A stretch of DNA of 64,000 nucleotides from positions 62,001 to 126,000 of the forward strand of contig NZ_WNJL01000050.1 of assembly GCF_010378095.1 (NCBI RefSeq). The letters are read 5' to 3'. The position numbers and the translations under genes are program-made. The stretch comes from Acidithiobacillus ferrianus (GTDB lineage Bacteria > Pseudomonadota > Gammaproteobacteria > Acidithiobacillales > Acidithiobacillaceae). This document shows, piece after piece, positions 1-9,201 of this stretch; positions within the stretch are counted from its first letter, which is position 1; every line of letters starts with the position of its first letter. Under the pieces are notes generated by a model. It did not search any database. It worked only from the letters and a program-made list of their open reading frames with translations, and was not told the origin of the DNA.

Positions 1-1797
1 TTCTTCGGGTTGTTGCTTCAGGCTTGGACCGGGCTGCAGCCGCCGCTGGAAGAGGGTGACTGGAGCCAGGAGGGCGGGCGTGGTTTTCTGGAGACCGATG
101 GGCGCAGTCTTTTTGTGCCGGCGGTCATGCCGGACCGCGAAGAGGCTTTGCTGGCCTTCTACCATACCGGTGCGCATCTGGCTTTTGACAGTTACGAACA
201 AGGCGCCATTCGCCTCCTGTTTGCTGAAATCGGCATGGAGCATCCACCTCTGGATGCCGAGCAGCGGATTACTTGGCGGCCACTTTTCGCCCGGTTTGGC
301 GAGGATTTGATCCGTTTCCAGCTCATTTTTGATCTTTGCGAGGATTTGCGGGTGGATGCGGCGCTGGAACGCGAGATGCCCGGCTATCTGGCGCGGGTGT
401 TGCGGGCATCCCGCCAGCGCACGCCACCAGAAGGGGCCGCCGGGTATTATTACCGGAGGGCCATGACCATGCTGGAGGATGGCATGGCTGGAAGATTGCC
501 CGAAGACCTTGCCGCCCTGACGACGGCACCAGCAGGTATTGTCGATGCCTTCCGGGCGGCGTTGACCTGGTATGCGACGACGGACTTGCCACCGGTCTCT
601 CTGTCAGAGCGCGCGCGTGCTTACCTGCCCGGTCATTCCCCCAATGCGGCGCGGCCGGTATATCCGCGCCGTAAGCGCGCCAGCGACACGCCCGAGATGG
701 ATAGCGGTGATGCGCCGGGTAGCACGGGCCGTGAGGAAAAATTGCGGGAGGCGCCGCAGCGGGCGGAGGGCAACGATCCCGATACGGACATCCCGCCGGA
801 GAACATTCAGGGAGCCGGCGGGCGCGTCGGGGTCGGTATGCCCGTAGCCGCCAAGGTCACCGGCAGGAGACGCGGGGTGGAAGGCCCTCCAGGCGGCTGG
901 CCCTACCGCGAGTGGGATTATCGGCATCAGCGCTATAAAGAGAACTGGGCACGGGTACATGAGCGTCCCCTGCGCGAACATGACGCGGCCAGGGCCACCA
1001 CGATCGCCGTGGCATATGATGGGACGCTGAGACGGTTGAAACGCGCCTTGCAGGCACAGAAACCGACACGAATGTCCCCGCGTCGCCGCCAATATGAGGG
1101 TGAGGCGCCGGATCTGGAAGCGGTGGTGCAGTTTGTGGTGGAACGGCGGGCTGGGCGGTCGCCCAAGGCCGACATCTACCGGCAACGGCGACCGCAACAC
1201 CGGGATACCTCAGTACTGCTTCTTGCCGATTTGTCTACATCCATCATGGCGGAGGCCGGAGATTCCGGAGTGCGGGTGGTGGATCGCCTGCGCGTGGCGA
1301 TGTTGCTCTTTGGCGAAGCGCTGGGAGAGGTGGGAGATGCTTTTGCGCTGTATGGTTTCGCCAGTAAGTATCACGATGAGGTAGTGCTCTATCCCATCAA
1401 GCGCTTTGCCGATAAGTTCGATGCGCGCGTGCGGGCCTTGCTCGGCGGTCTGTCTGGACGGCTGGCGACGCGTATGGGGGCAGCCATCCGCCACAGCACG
1501 TGGCGCCTGTCGGAAAGTCCGGGGCAGCGGCGTTTGCTGTTGATCCTGTCGGATGGTCGCCCCGCCGATTATGATGACGGCGGCGATGTCCGGTATTTGC
1601 AGGAAGATACGCGGATGGCGGTGAAGGAGGCGCAGGATTTGGGTGTTCATGCCTTTTGCGTCAGTCTCGATCCGCGGGGCGGCGAATATCTGCCACGGGT
1701 TTTCGGGCCCGGGCATTATCTGGTGTTACCCCATCTCGACAGCCTGCCGGCACGTCTCCCGGAGATTTATTTGCGACTGCGAGGCCATAGCGTGTGA
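1..1797 (+). CDS. cbbO: CbbO-like von Willebrand factor A protein (5' end outside window)
   Basis: The reading frame is open from base 1, so the true start lies upstream of the window; about 598 codons are visible. A VWA domain occupies the C-terminal third, with a MIDAS motif D-L-S-T-S (DxSxS) near residue 410 followed by a typical I-domain ending. The middle is acidic and basic linker, as in CbbO/NorD proteins. CbbO works with the AAA+ ATPase CbbQ to remodel inhibited RuBisCO; NorD is the denitrification relative. CbbO is preferred because the rest of the window looks like an autotroph, but the neighbouring cbbQ or rubisco genes are out of view, so NorD-type is not excluded. It ends in a TGA that overlaps the next start. 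Confidence 0.72.
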   Translation, partial: FFGLLLQAWTGLQPPLEEGDWSQEGGRGFLETDGRSLFVPAVMPDREEALLAFYHTGAHLAFDSYEQGAIRLLFAEIGMEHPPLDAEQRITWRPLFARFGEDLIRFQLIFDLCEDLRVDAALEREMPGYLARVLRASRQRTPPEGAAGYYYRRAMTMLEDGMAGRLPEDLAALTTAPAGIVDAFRAALTWYATTDLPPVSLSERARAYLPGHSPNAARPVYPRRKRASDTPEMDSGDAPGSTGREEKLREAPQRAEGNDPDTDIPPENIQGAGGRVGVGMPVAAKVTGRRRGVEGPPGGWPYREWDYRHQRYKENWARVHERPLREHDAARATTIAVAYDGTLRRLKRALQAQKPTRMSPRRRQYEGEAPDLEAVVQFVVERRAGRSPKADIYRQRRPQHRDTSVLLLADLSTSIMAEAGDSGVRVVDRLRVAMLLFGEALGEVGDAFALYGFASKYHDEVVLYPIKRFADKFDARVRALLGGLSGRLATRMGAAIRHSTWRLSESPGQRRLLLILSDGRPADYDDGGDVRYLQEDTRMAVKEAQDLGVHAFCVSLDPRGGEYLPRVFGPGHYLVLPHLDSLPARLPEIYLRLRGHSV

Positions 1798-3029
1798 TGG
1801 GTGAAGCGCACACGATCGCTGGCAGAATGAACGAGCGGGAAATGCTACAGCCGCAAATCGCCGCGACCTGTCCGGCGGTCTTCGTCGGAGCGGCGCATTA
1901 TCGGCGGGCGAGCTATGGGAGCAACCATCCCCTGGCCATTCCGCGGGTGTCGCTGACCTTGGATCTCATCAACAGCTACGGCGCCATGGCCCCGGAAGAA
2001 TATCGACAGGGCCGTCCGGCGAGCCATCAGGAACTCTTCGGTTTTCATACGAAAGATTATATTCAGGCTTTTGAGCGGGCGCAGTTTCGTGGCGGTGTGC
2101 AGGATCGTGATCGCCAGCGTTATTGCTTGGGCACGTTGGAGAATCCGTATTTCCCCGGCTTTTTCGATATCCCTGCCCTGGCTGCCGGTTCCAGCGTGCT
2201 CGCGGCGGAAGCCGTCCTGGAAGGCGTAACCGCCTTCAGCCCCGCGGGCGGGATGCACCATGCCGCACCGGGGCAGGCCCGCGGTTTCTGTTATCTCAAC
2301 GACCCGGTGCTCGCTATTCAGCGCCTGCGCCGCGCCGGGTTGCGGGTGCTGTACTGGGACATGGATGCCCACCACGGTGATGGGGTGGAGGCGGCCTTTG
2401 CGGAGGATCCCGACACGCTGACGGTTTCCCTGCACATGGATACGGATTACGCCTATCCCTCCCAGGGCGGTAAGCTCAGCGATTGGCCGGGATCGGCGGT
2501 GAATCTGCCTTTACCTGAAGCAGTGAATGACAGTGAGTATGCCCTGGCCTTTGCGGCGTTGTGGCCGCGCGTTGTGCGGCGCTTCGATCCGGATGTCACC
2601 GTCTTGCAGGCGGGCACCGATATCCTCGCACCCGACCCGCTGAGTAAATTCCGGGTCTCCAACGGATTGTTCTGGCAGGTTGTGCGCCAGATTGTGGCGG
2701 AAAGCCCGCGCCTGCTGGTGCTCGGCGGGGGAGGATATCATCCCATCGCCTTGGCGCGCTGCTGGACCGGCCTCTGGGCCATTCTGAGCGGACGCTCGTT
2801 GCCCGCGGCGCTACCGGCTACCGGGCAGGCCCTGCTCGAGGCGGTGGAATGGGATCTGGACGACGTGGACGCACCGGGCTATGGTCAACAGTTCCTGATG
2901 TTGCAAGACACGCCCCAGCCGGGGCCGGTGCGCGCCGAAATACGTGAACGCTTGGATTTTTTGCTGCATCAGCATCCCCTCTTCGCCAACAGGAGTGACA
3001 CCGCGTGCATGCTGCGGAAAATGGATTGA
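1797..3029 (+). CDS. Histone deacetylase family protein (AcuC/HDAC-like)
   Basis: A class I/II deacetylase-fold hydrolase of about 410 aa acting on acetyl-lysine, acetylpolyamine or related amides. Zinc and catalytic signatures are visible in order: G-M-H-H-A (tandem His), D-M-D-A-H-H-G-D-G (zinc Asp/His), Q-A-G-T-D (second zinc Asp) and L-G-G-G-G-Y near the C-terminus. The start overlaps the upstream VWA stop; GTG 1794, ATG 1797 and ATG 1827 are all in frame, and 1797 is chosen for coupling. The close coupling to the CbbO-like gene and to the aldo/keto reductase downstream suggests one transcript. The substrate cannot be read from sequence. Confidence 0.85.
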   Translation: MGEAHTIAGRMNEREMLQPQIAATCPAVFVGAAHYRRASYGSNHPLAIPRVSLTLDLINSYGAMAPEEYRQGRPASHQELFGFHTKDYIQAFERAQFRGGVQDRDRQRYCLGTLENPYFPGFFDIPALAAGSSVLAAEAVLEGVTAFSPAGGMHHAAPGQARGFCYLNDPVLAIQRLRRAGLRVLYWDMDAHHGDGVEAAFAEDPDTLTVSLHMDTDYAYPSQGGKLSDWPGSAVNLPLPEAVNDSEYALAFAALWPRVVRRFDPDVTVLQAGTDILAPDPLSKFRVSNGLFWQVVRQIVAESPRLLVLGGGGYHPIALARCWTGLWAILSGRSLPAALPATGQALLEAVEWDLDDVDAPGYGQQFLMLQDTPQPGPVRAEIRERLDFLLHQHPLFANRSDTACMLRKMD

Positions 3030-4153
3030 TTCCGGGGGCCGCCAACAGTGTCGGCACCAACGCCTATATGGCGCGTTTTGCCGAGACGCTCGCCAACGCA
3101 CACTTCAGTGACTTTTTAAACACCCGTATCAAGCTGTCCTCCCTGGGAGTCGGCACCTTTCCTGGCGGTGTGGATGATGTCACCGATGTGGGGGTGGCGG
3201 CTATTGTCGCGCAATCCCTGCAGTCGGGCATCAATGTCATTGACACCGGAGCCAACTACCGCTTTGGGCGGGCCGGGCGGGCGGTGGGCGTGGGCATTGC
3301 CAAGGCGATGGCGGCGGGTATCCGGCGTGAGGAGTTTTTCGTGGTCGGCAAGGGGGGATTTCTGACGTTTCCCGATGGACGACCGGCAGACCCGCTGACC
3401 TTCTTTCGCGAGGAGGTGGTGGCTAAGGGATTGGGCGGGGAGGCGGATCTGGTTCAGGGCGTGCACTGTCTGAGTCCGGGATATATCGCCAACCAACTGG
3501 ATTCGCTGCGCGAACAGACGGGGCTGGAGACCCTGGATGTCTTCTTGGTGGATCAGCCGGAGGTGCATATCCCGGGGATCGGCAAGGAACGGATGTACCA
3601 CAAGCTGCTGGATGTGTTCACCATGCTCGAGGCGGCGGTGCAGGCCAACAAGATTCGCTACTACGGCATTGCTACCTTCAATGCCTGCCGCGTAGAGACG
3701 GACCATCCCGCGTTCCAGTCGCTGACGAGCCTGATCGGACTGGCCGAGAAGGCGGCAGGGCAAGGCAATCGCCATCATCTGCGGGTGGTACAGCTCCCTT
3801 TCAACGCGCTGATGCCGGAAGCGTACACGCGCTTCAGTCAGGTGACGGGGCAGGGCAATATTGGTTCGACCATTCAGGCGGCCTTTCAGCTCAAGCTGAC
3901 CATCATGGCGAGCCATCCTCTCGGCAAAGGGCTGCTGGCGCGGGAAGAGGTGCCTACCTTACGGGAAGCGATGCCGGAACTGGCCAACGCCGCGCAGCGC
4001 GCCATTCAGTTTGTGCGCTCCACCCCGGGTATCGGGGTGACACTGGTGGGGCTCAGCACGCCCTTGCATCTCGCCGATTTCCTGGCGGTGGCCCGACAAG
4101 TTCCGCTTCCCAAGGCGCGTTATCTGGCCATGTTTGAAAAGGAGCAGCAGTAG
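3005..4153 (+). CDS. Aldo/keto reductase family protein
   Basis: A (beta/alpha)8 NAD(P)H oxidoreductase of about 382 aa. Catalytic-tetrad candidates are the Asp and Tyr of D-T-G-A-N-Y, the Lys of V-V-G-K-G-G and the His of Q-G-V-H-C. The GTG start at 3005 is preferred because AGGAG lies about 9 bases upstream. It overlaps the deacetylase gene by 25 bases, implying translational coupling; ATG 3068 is the alternative. The long form (usual family members are 280-340 aa) reflects an N-terminal extension. The physiological aldehyde or ketone is unknown. Confidence 0.85.
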   Translation: MHAAENGLIPGAANSVGTNAYMARFAETLANAHFSDFLNTRIKLSSLGVGTFPGGVDDVTDVGVAAIVAQSLQSGINVIDTGANYRFGRAGRAVGVGIAKAMAAGIRREEFFVVGKGGFLTFPDGRPADPLTFFREEVVAKGLGGEADLVQGVHCLSPGYIANQLDSLREQTGLETLDVFLVDQPEVHIPGIGKERMYHKLLDVFTMLEAAVQANKIRYYGIATFNACRVETDHPAFQSLTSLIGLAEKAAGQGNRHHLRVVQLPFNALMPEAYTRFSQVTGQGNIGSTIQAAFQLKLTIMASHPLGKGLLAREEVPTLREAMPELANAAQRAIQFVRSTPGIGVTLVGLSTPLHLADFLAVARQVPLPKARYLAMFEKEQQ

Positions 4154-4175
4154 GCTTGAATGCGACGGACTCCGC

Positions 4176-4778
4176 CTATGTTCGGGTGGAATCCGCCGGT
4201 TTTTGCGCCGCCGTGTTTTTCGAGGACTGGGCTATTTCCGCGAGCAGGCGTTCCTGTTCCGCGAAGGAAAGCCGGCGCTGGCCGGGCGCAAACCCTTTTT
4301 TGCCGGATGCATCGGCGACGGGATGGCCGGCGCGCTCGCTTTCCTTGGTCTGAGTATAGGTATGCAATTCGTGTTGCCATTGCGCCGGCGGCGCGTCGGT
4401 ATCCGCCCGTCCTTGATAGTGAGCGGGGGCGGCCGGTGTCTGCTTGGCGAACCAGTTTGCCTTGCGTAACTCCTTGTTGTAGGCGCTGATCCACAGGCCG
4501 ATGCGGCTGAGGTCCCAGAGTGCGATGGCGCAGAGGAGGGTGGCGAGACCGACGGCCTCCCAGCGTAAACCCAGAAAGGCCAGCGCGACCAGCGCGGCGC
4601 TGGCCAGCGGGAAAGCCCAGGCCCAGGCCCGCCCTAGATAAAAACGATGGGCGCCGATCGGGAACAAGCCCCAGTACAGATAGGCACATAGAGATTTTTT
4701 CTGGAGTTTTTGCAGACGAATTTGTAGACTCTGTACCCCGGCGCCGTGCAGATCGAGCTTTTCCCAAGCCTTGGGCAT
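4176..4778 (-). CDS. TM2-domain membrane protein
   Basis: 200 aa. Residues ~28-55 carry the TM2 signature (a hydrophobic helix, then G-x-H-R-F-Y-L-G), followed by two more hydrophobic stretches (residues ~55-110). The C-terminal ~80 residues are soluble, polar and Ala/Gln-rich. The start has a clear AGGA-type ribosome site. TM2 proteins are small inner-membrane proteins of unclear function. It is divergent from the LysR gene and convergent with the aldo/keto reductase gene (22-base gap). Confidence 0.75.
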   Translation of the reverse strand: MPKAWEKLDLHGAGVQSLQIRLQKLQKKSLCAYLYWGLFPIGAHRFYLGRAWAWAFPLASAALVALAFLGLRWEAVGLATLLCAIALWDLSRIGLWISAYNKELRKANWFAKQTPAAPAHYQGRADTDAPPAQWQHELHTYTQTKESERAGHPVADASGKKGFAPGQRRLSFAEQERLLAEIAQSSKNTAAQKPADSTRT

Positions 4779-4864
4779 GGGTTATCCTCCGTGAATACTG
4801 TATTGAAGCGCTCAGATACTACTCCTAAACTGGTGAAAAGTCGCGGGCGACTTTGAGGATTTCC

Positions 4865-5791
4865 ATGGCAGACAGGCGTTTACAGGTTTTTCACACGGTG
4901 GCGAGACTGCTCAGCTTCACCAAGGCGGCGGATACGCTGCACATGACCCAGCCGGCGGTGACTTTCCAGGTCAAACAGTTGGAAGAACAGTTCAATACGC
5001 GCTTGTTTGACCGCACCCACAACCGTATCAGTCTTACCGAAGCGGGTATGGTGGTCTATGAGTATTCCGAGCGCATCATCTCGCTTTACAGTGAGATGTC
5101 CAATCGCGTAGGAGAAATGACGGGCGATTTACGCGGCCACCTGTTGATTGGCGCCAGCACGACCATCGCCGAATATATGCTGCCGAGGGTGTTGGGCGAC
5201 TTCAAAATGAAGTATCCCGATGTGCAGGTGCGTCTGCATGTGGGTAATACGGATAAGATTGTCCACATGATCGAGGATAACAGCATCGACCTGGGGCTGG
5301 TGGAAGGTGTGGTGACCAACAAGAGTCTCGCCACCCTCAAGTGCTGCATGGACTCTATGATCGTCATTGCCCAGCCCGATCATGCCCTGAGCATCCATGA
5401 AAGTGTCACGCCGCAGGAGCTGTTGGATTATCCCTTTGTCTCCCGGGAAGAAGGATCCGGTACCCGTGAAGTGACCATGGAATATTTGCATCAGGCGGGG
5501 GTGGATGCGGAGGATCTCCATATCACGATGGAATTGGGTAGCCCGGAAGCGGTCAAGGGGGCTGTGGAAGGCGGTTTGGGGATAGCCGTCGTCTCCGAGA
5601 CGACAGTGCTCAAGGAGTTGGCACTGGGGATTTTGTTGGCCCGTCCTTTGAACCCGCCCCTTAACCGTCCGTATTTCTTCGTCTACCAGAAGCAGAAGTT
5701 CCGCAGTCTGGTGATGGATGAATTTCTCGAGTTTGCCAAGGACCGTTGTAGCAGGGACATGCTGTCCATGCCGGGGCGCCGAGAGGGTTAA
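4865..5791 (+). CDS. LysR-type transcriptional regulator
   Basis: 308 aa. The N-terminal winged HTH (residues 1-60: F-T-K-A-A, then M-T-Q-P-A-V-T-F-Q-V-K-Q-L-E) is classic LTTR, followed by a periplasmic-binding-fold effector domain to residue ~295. ATG 4865 is chosen over TTG 4853 because TGAGGA sits just upstream and the protein then begins M-A-D-R-R-L-Q-V-F-H. It resembles the CbbR/CysL branch of the family, so control of carbon or sulfur assimilation is possible but unproven. Two bases separate it from the next gene, so they are probably co-transcribed. Confidence 0.9.
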   Translation: MADRRLQVFHTVARLLSFTKAADTLHMTQPAVTFQVKQLEEQFNTRLFDRTHNRISLTEAGMVVYEYSERIISLYSEMSNRVGEMTGDLRGHLLIGASTTIAEYMLPRVLGDFKMKYPDVQVRLHVGNTDKIVHMIEDNSIDLGLVEGVVTNKSLATLKCCMDSMIVIAQPDHALSIHESVTPQELLDYPFVSREEGSGTREVTMEYLHQAGVDAEDLHITMELGSPEAVKGAVEGGLGIAVVSETTVLKELALGILLARPLNPPLNRPYFFVYQKQKFRSLVMDEFLEFAKDRCSRDMLSMPGRREG

Positions 5792-5793
5792 AC

Positions 5794-6546
5794 ATGAAGC
5801 ATTTTGCCGTTGTGCAGCATAGTTACTCCGAATTTCTGGGGACTATCGAGAGTCAGTTCGAAAAGCGCGACATCGGTTTCAGTTATTTCCGGGTATTCTT
5901 GAGCAACGAGTTGCCAGGCAACGCACTCACTTTCGATGCCTTGTTTTTGCTGGGTGGACCGATGTCGCCCCTGGAATCGGGTAAATATGCTTGGCTGAAC
6001 CAGGAACTCCATACCATCGCCATGTTTCGCAAAGCGAAACGGCCGGTGGTGGGCTTTGGTCTGGGCGCGTTGTTGCTGGCGCAGTATGAAGGGGCCGAGT
6101 TGCATTTGGCGCCTTACCACAACGCTTATTTCACCACGGCCCACGCGACCGAGGCAGGCCGTGACGATCCGCTGGCGCAAGCGGTGGACGGCGCTCAAGT
6201 GATGGTCTGGTCTCCAGGGACGGCCACTTTGCCGGAAGGCATGACGCCGTTGGTGGTGGATGATGCGGGCCGCTGGATTGCTTTCCGCCCGGAAGAGGGC
6301 GCCGTGGGTCTGCTGTTTCGGCCCGAGATGAAGCCGGGGCTGATTGAAGACATTCTCATGGAAGAAGACCGCGACACGCCCGGGAATATTGGTGAATTGC
6401 TGGAGCAGGCGCGGGTGCTATGGCCGGAGATGCAGAAGACCACCGATCGGGTGGTGGTTGCCTTGGTCCGCGAACTGGCACTGATGACGGAGCAACGCAA
6501 GCCACGGGTATTCGCCCTCAAGATGGACACCGGGGATGACGCATGA
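5794..6546 (+). CDS. Class I glutamine amidotransferase-like protein lacking the nucleophile
   Basis: 250 aa with a GATase-1 fold: F-L-L-G-G-P-M-S followed by V-V-G-F-G-L-G-A-L-L-L-A-Q. The family nucleophile elbow is G-x-C-x-G; here residue 89, where Cys is expected, is Gly. The usual W-H-x-D histidine region is replaced by V-W-S-P-G-T. It should therefore not hydrolyse glutamine and may be a binding or regulatory homologue. It lies directly after the LysR gene and overlaps the next gene by 4 bases (ATGA), so the three genes form a likely operon. Confidence 0.75.
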   Translation: MKHFAVVQHSYSEFLGTIESQFEKRDIGFSYFRVFLSNELPGNALTFDALFLLGGPMSPLESGKYAWLNQELHTIAMFRKAKRPVVGFGLGALLLAQYEGAELHLAPYHNAYFTTAHATEAGRDDPLAQAVDGAQVMVWSPGTATLPEGMTPLVVDDAGRWIAFRPEEGAVGLLFRPEMKPGLIEDILMEEDRDTPGNIGELLEQARVLWPEMQKTTDRVVVALVRELALMTEQRKPRVFALKMDTGDDA

Positions 6547-6905
6547 ATAGCCGGGAACGGCATTTTTTGCGCGTGATGCGCCAATTGGGGGAGGCGGAGC
6601 AGGAACAGTTGCTGGCCTTTGCCGACTTTTTGGACAGTCGGCGAAAGACCTGTCAGGAGGCGGGCGGTGTGTTTCAGGAGCCGTGTCTCCTGCCGGCCAA
6701 AGCGGGGGAGACGGTCATTGGGGCCATCAAGCGCTTGCGGGAAAGCTACGCCATGTTGGATGCCAGGACGATGCTCAACGATACCTCCAGCCTGGTGTCC
6801 AAGCATGTGATGGGCGGGGCATCGGCGGAAATGGTCATTGCCGAATTGGAAGTGATGTTCCAGTGCCACTATCAGCGTTACCGGGGTGAGCCGGAAGACG
6901 CGTGA
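6543..6905 (+). CDS. Conserved hypothetical protein
   Basis: 120 aa, mostly alpha-helical by composition, soluble, with no signal peptide. It starts M-N-S-R-E-R-H-F-L-R-V-M-R-Q-L and contains the patch E-Q-E-Q-L-L-A-F-A-D-F-L. No family is recognised. The ATGA overlap with the amidotransferase-like gene upstream implies coupled translation and possibly physical partnership. Confidence 0.7.
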   Translation: MNSRERHFLRVMRQLGEAEQEQLLAFADFLDSRRKTCQEAGGVFQEPCLLPAKAGETVIGAIKRLRESYAMLDARTMLNDTSSLVSKHVMGGASAEMVIAELEVMFQCHYQRYRGEPEDA

Positions 6906-6933
6906 ATCCGCTCCTCGATGGGTGTCACTCCTA

Positions 6934-7581
6934 ATGTCCGGTTTATCCGGTATTTTTCATGTGCTACTGCACTTTGACCAATATCTGGTGCTCTTCCTGC
7001 GGGAATATGGCATTTGGGTGTATGTCCTGTTGTTCTTGATCCTGTTCGCGGAAACCGGGTTGGTCATCATGCCCGTCCTGCCGGGTGATTCCATGCTCTT
7101 TGTCTGCGGTACCCTGGCGGGGGCGGGCGTAATGAGTGCGCCGTGGTTGCTGGGCGTGCTGATCTCGGCGGCGACGCTCGGTGATGCGGTGAATTACTGG
7201 ATGGGCCGGCGCTGGGGGGTCCGGCTCTTTGGCGGGCGTTTGCTCAACACCTACCACCTCGACCTGACTCGGCGCTTTTATGTGCGACACGGTGGTAAAG
7301 CGGTGATCATTGCGCGTTTTTTGCCGATCATCCGCACTTTTGTCCCCTTTGTGGCAGGGATTGCCGCCATGCCCTATCGCCGCTTCTTCGGGTTTAACCT
7401 GTCGGGCGCGGCGCTGTGGGTGGGAGGATTGCTCGGCGCAGGCTACTTTCTCGGACGCTTCCCCTGGGTTAAAAGCCATTTGAGTATGGTGCTGGTGATG
7501 ATTATCGCGATTTCTCTGCTGCCCGCGCTGCTGGCTTGGTTACGGCAGCGCAGGCCGCCCACGGGGAATGCTTCCCGCTAG
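6934..7581 (+). CDS. DedA family membrane protein
   Basis: About 215 aa with several hydrophobic segments. The SNARE-associated/DedA signature is visible: F-A-E-T-G-L-V, then L-P-G-D-S-M-L-F and, later, G-R-F-x-P-x-x-R-T-F-x-P-x-x-A-G. DedA proteins are inner-membrane proteins linked to lipid flipping (undecaprenyl phosphate or phospholipid) and membrane energetics. The start is uncertain: GTG 6886 (overlapping the upstream gene) and ATG 6934 are both in frame. It converges with, and overlaps by 4 bases, the minus-strand hydrolase gene. Confidence 0.88.
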   Translation: MSGLSGIFHVLLHFDQYLVLFLREYGIWVYVLLFLILFAETGLVIMPVLPGDSMLFVCGTLAGAGVMSAPWLLGVLISAATLGDAVNYWMGRRWGVRLFGGRLLNTYHLDLTRRFYVRHGGKAVIIARFLPIIRTFVPFVAGIAAMPYRRFFGFNLSGAALWVGGLLGAGYFLGRFPWVKSHLSMVLVMIIAISLLPALLAWLRQRRPPTGNASR

Positions 7582-8336
7582 TATCTCTCCACTACCCGTG
7601 TCTGTGCCATGCGCCGGGCGGCACGTCGTACCAGCCAGTCGAACAAGGCCTGTTGATGCGGGTCACCGGCGGCCGTATGTTCCGGATGCCATTGGACCGC
7701 GAAGACATCCGGATTTCCGGGCATATCCACCGCTTCGATGACGCCGTCTTCGGCGATGGCGTTGATGCGCAGAGGTGGCGCCATGTTGGCTATTGCCTGG
7801 TGGTGCCAGGAAGAGATCTCCAAGGTGTCTTTCTCGACAATCGCTTCCAGCAGCGTGCCCGGCAAGACGATGACCTTGTGCATGACCGGATCGTGCCGCG
7901 CGTCGCGGTGGCAAATACGGGCGCCCACGGTTTTGGGCAGGTCCTGGAGCAAATCTCCGCCCAGGGCGACGTTCATGATTTGCAGACCCCGGCAAATACC
8001 CAGCACCGGGATACGCTGGGCAATGGCTTCCCGTGCCAGTGCGATCTCGGAAGTGTCCCGATCCGGGTGTACGGCGTGAATGCTGTCGTCACACGGCGCG
8101 CCGTAAAGGTTGGGGGAGATATCACCGCCGCCGGTGAGCACCAAGGCATCACAACGCGACAGGACGGTCCGGGCCTCGGGGCATTGGGGTGGGAACAGCA
8201 CGGGTAAACCGCCTGCCTGGCAGACGGCGGCGGCATATTGGGGAGCCAGGGAATAAGCCTCCCCGTTTCGTTCGTAGGCGCTCAGCGCGATGACGGGCGG
8301 CGTGGAGGTGGCGCCCGTCACTCGGGGATCATCCAC
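7578..8336 (-). CDS. Gamma-glutamyl-gamma-aminobutyrate hydrolase-like (peptidase C26)
   Basis: 252 aa, class I glutamine amidotransferase fold of the PuuD/C26 type. The nucleophile elbow G-I-C-R-G-L-Q is intact, as is the catalytic Q-W-H-P-E-H near the C-terminus. PuuD cleaves gamma-glutamyl-GABA in putrescine degradation; related enzymes cleave other gamma-glutamyl amides. It starts on GTG overlapping the end of the carbamoylputrescine amidase gene by 8 bases. This supports a shared role in polyamine metabolism, though no other puu genes are visible. Confidence 0.85.
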   Translation of the reverse strand: MDDPRVTGATSTPPVIALSAYERNGEAYSLAPQYAAAVCQAGGLPVLFPPQCPEARTVLSRCDALVLTGGGDISPNLYGAPCDDSIHAVHPDRDTSEIALAREAIAQRIPVLGICRGLQIMNVALGGDLLQDLPKTVGARICHRDARHDPVMHKVIVLPGTLLEAIVEKDTLEISSWHHQAIANMAPPLRINAIAEDGVIEAVDMPGNPDVFAVQWHPEHTAAGDPHQQALFDWLVRRAARRMAQTRVVERY

Positions 8337-9201
8337 GGCGTGGGTTGCCGTCGGCGGTCAGTATGGCCGCATAGAGTTCGGGGCGGCGATCCCGGAAGAG
8401 CCCCCACTCCGCCCGCTGCACGGCGAGGGCCTGCAGGTCGAGGTCGGCGTAGAGGATGGTTTCCTCCTGACCGGCATGGGCGATGAGTGCCCCGGTCGCA
8501 TCGCTGATCAGAGACCCGCCGTAGAAGGTGATTTCATTTTCCCGACCGACTTCCCGGCCCACCCGGTTGGCGGCCACAATGGGGACCAGATTGGCGGCGG
8601 CATGGCCTTGCATGACCCGAGTCCAGTGACCACGGCTGTCGAGTTCCGGGGCTTGGGGTTCAGAGCCGATGGCCGTGGGATAGAACAGTATCTCCGCGCC
8701 TTGCAGCACCATCACCCGCGCGGCTTCCGGGAACCACTGATCCCAGCAGATGGCGACTCCGAGGCGTCCGTAACGGGTGTCAAAAACGCGGAATCCCGTA
8801 TCGCCGGGATTAAAATAGAATTTCTCCTGATAGCCGGGACCATCGGGAATGTGTGCTTTGCGATACAGCCCGAGGTCGGTGCCATCGGCATCGAAAACCA
8901 CCAGGCTGTTGAAGAAGGCGTTGTTGGCCCGTTCAAAAAAGCTGACCGGGAGCACGACCCCGCGTTGCCACGCCAACGCCTGCAGGGCCAGCAGGGCGGG
9001 ATGGTTATCGCGTGGCTGCGCCAGCGCAAAAAAGGCGGGGTCCTGATCCTTGCAGAAGTAGGGCGTGCTGAAGAGTTCTTGCAGGAGAATGATTTGCGCG
9101 CCTGCCTCCGCCGCTCGCGTCACTTGGTGCAGGGCCTTGGCGATGTTGTCTGCCTCATTTGCTGTCACGGCCATTTGAATGGCTGCCACCTTTACCCGCA
9201 T
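8329..9201 (-). CDS. aguB: N-carbamoylputrescine amidase
   Basis: 290 aa nitrilase-superfamily amidase. The Glu-Lys-Cys triad is visible: L-Q-E-L-F near residue 42, Y-R-K-A-H-I-P-D-G-P-G-Y mid-protein, and V-A-I-C-W-D-Q-W-F-P-E-A. The last two blocks are characteristic of AguB. It hydrolyses N-carbamoylputrescine to putrescine, CO2 and ammonia, the last step of the agmatine route. The partner agmatine deiminase (aguA) is not in the window. The amidase gene is followed immediately by the C26 hydrolase gene. Confidence 0.9.
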   Translation of the reverse strand: MRVKVAAIQMAVTANEADNIAKALHQVTRAAEAGAQIILLQELFSTPYFCKDQDPAFFALAQPRDNHPALLALQALAWQRGVVLPVSFFERANNAFFNSLVVFDADGTDLGLYRKAHIPDGPGYQEKFYFNPGDTGFRVFDTRYGRLGVAICWDQWFPEAARVMVLQGAEILFYPTAIGSEPQAPELDSRGHWTRVMQGHAAANLVPIVAANRVGREVGRENEITFYGGSLISDATGALIAHAGQEETILYADLDLQALAVQRAEWGLFRDRRPELYAAILTADGNPRRG

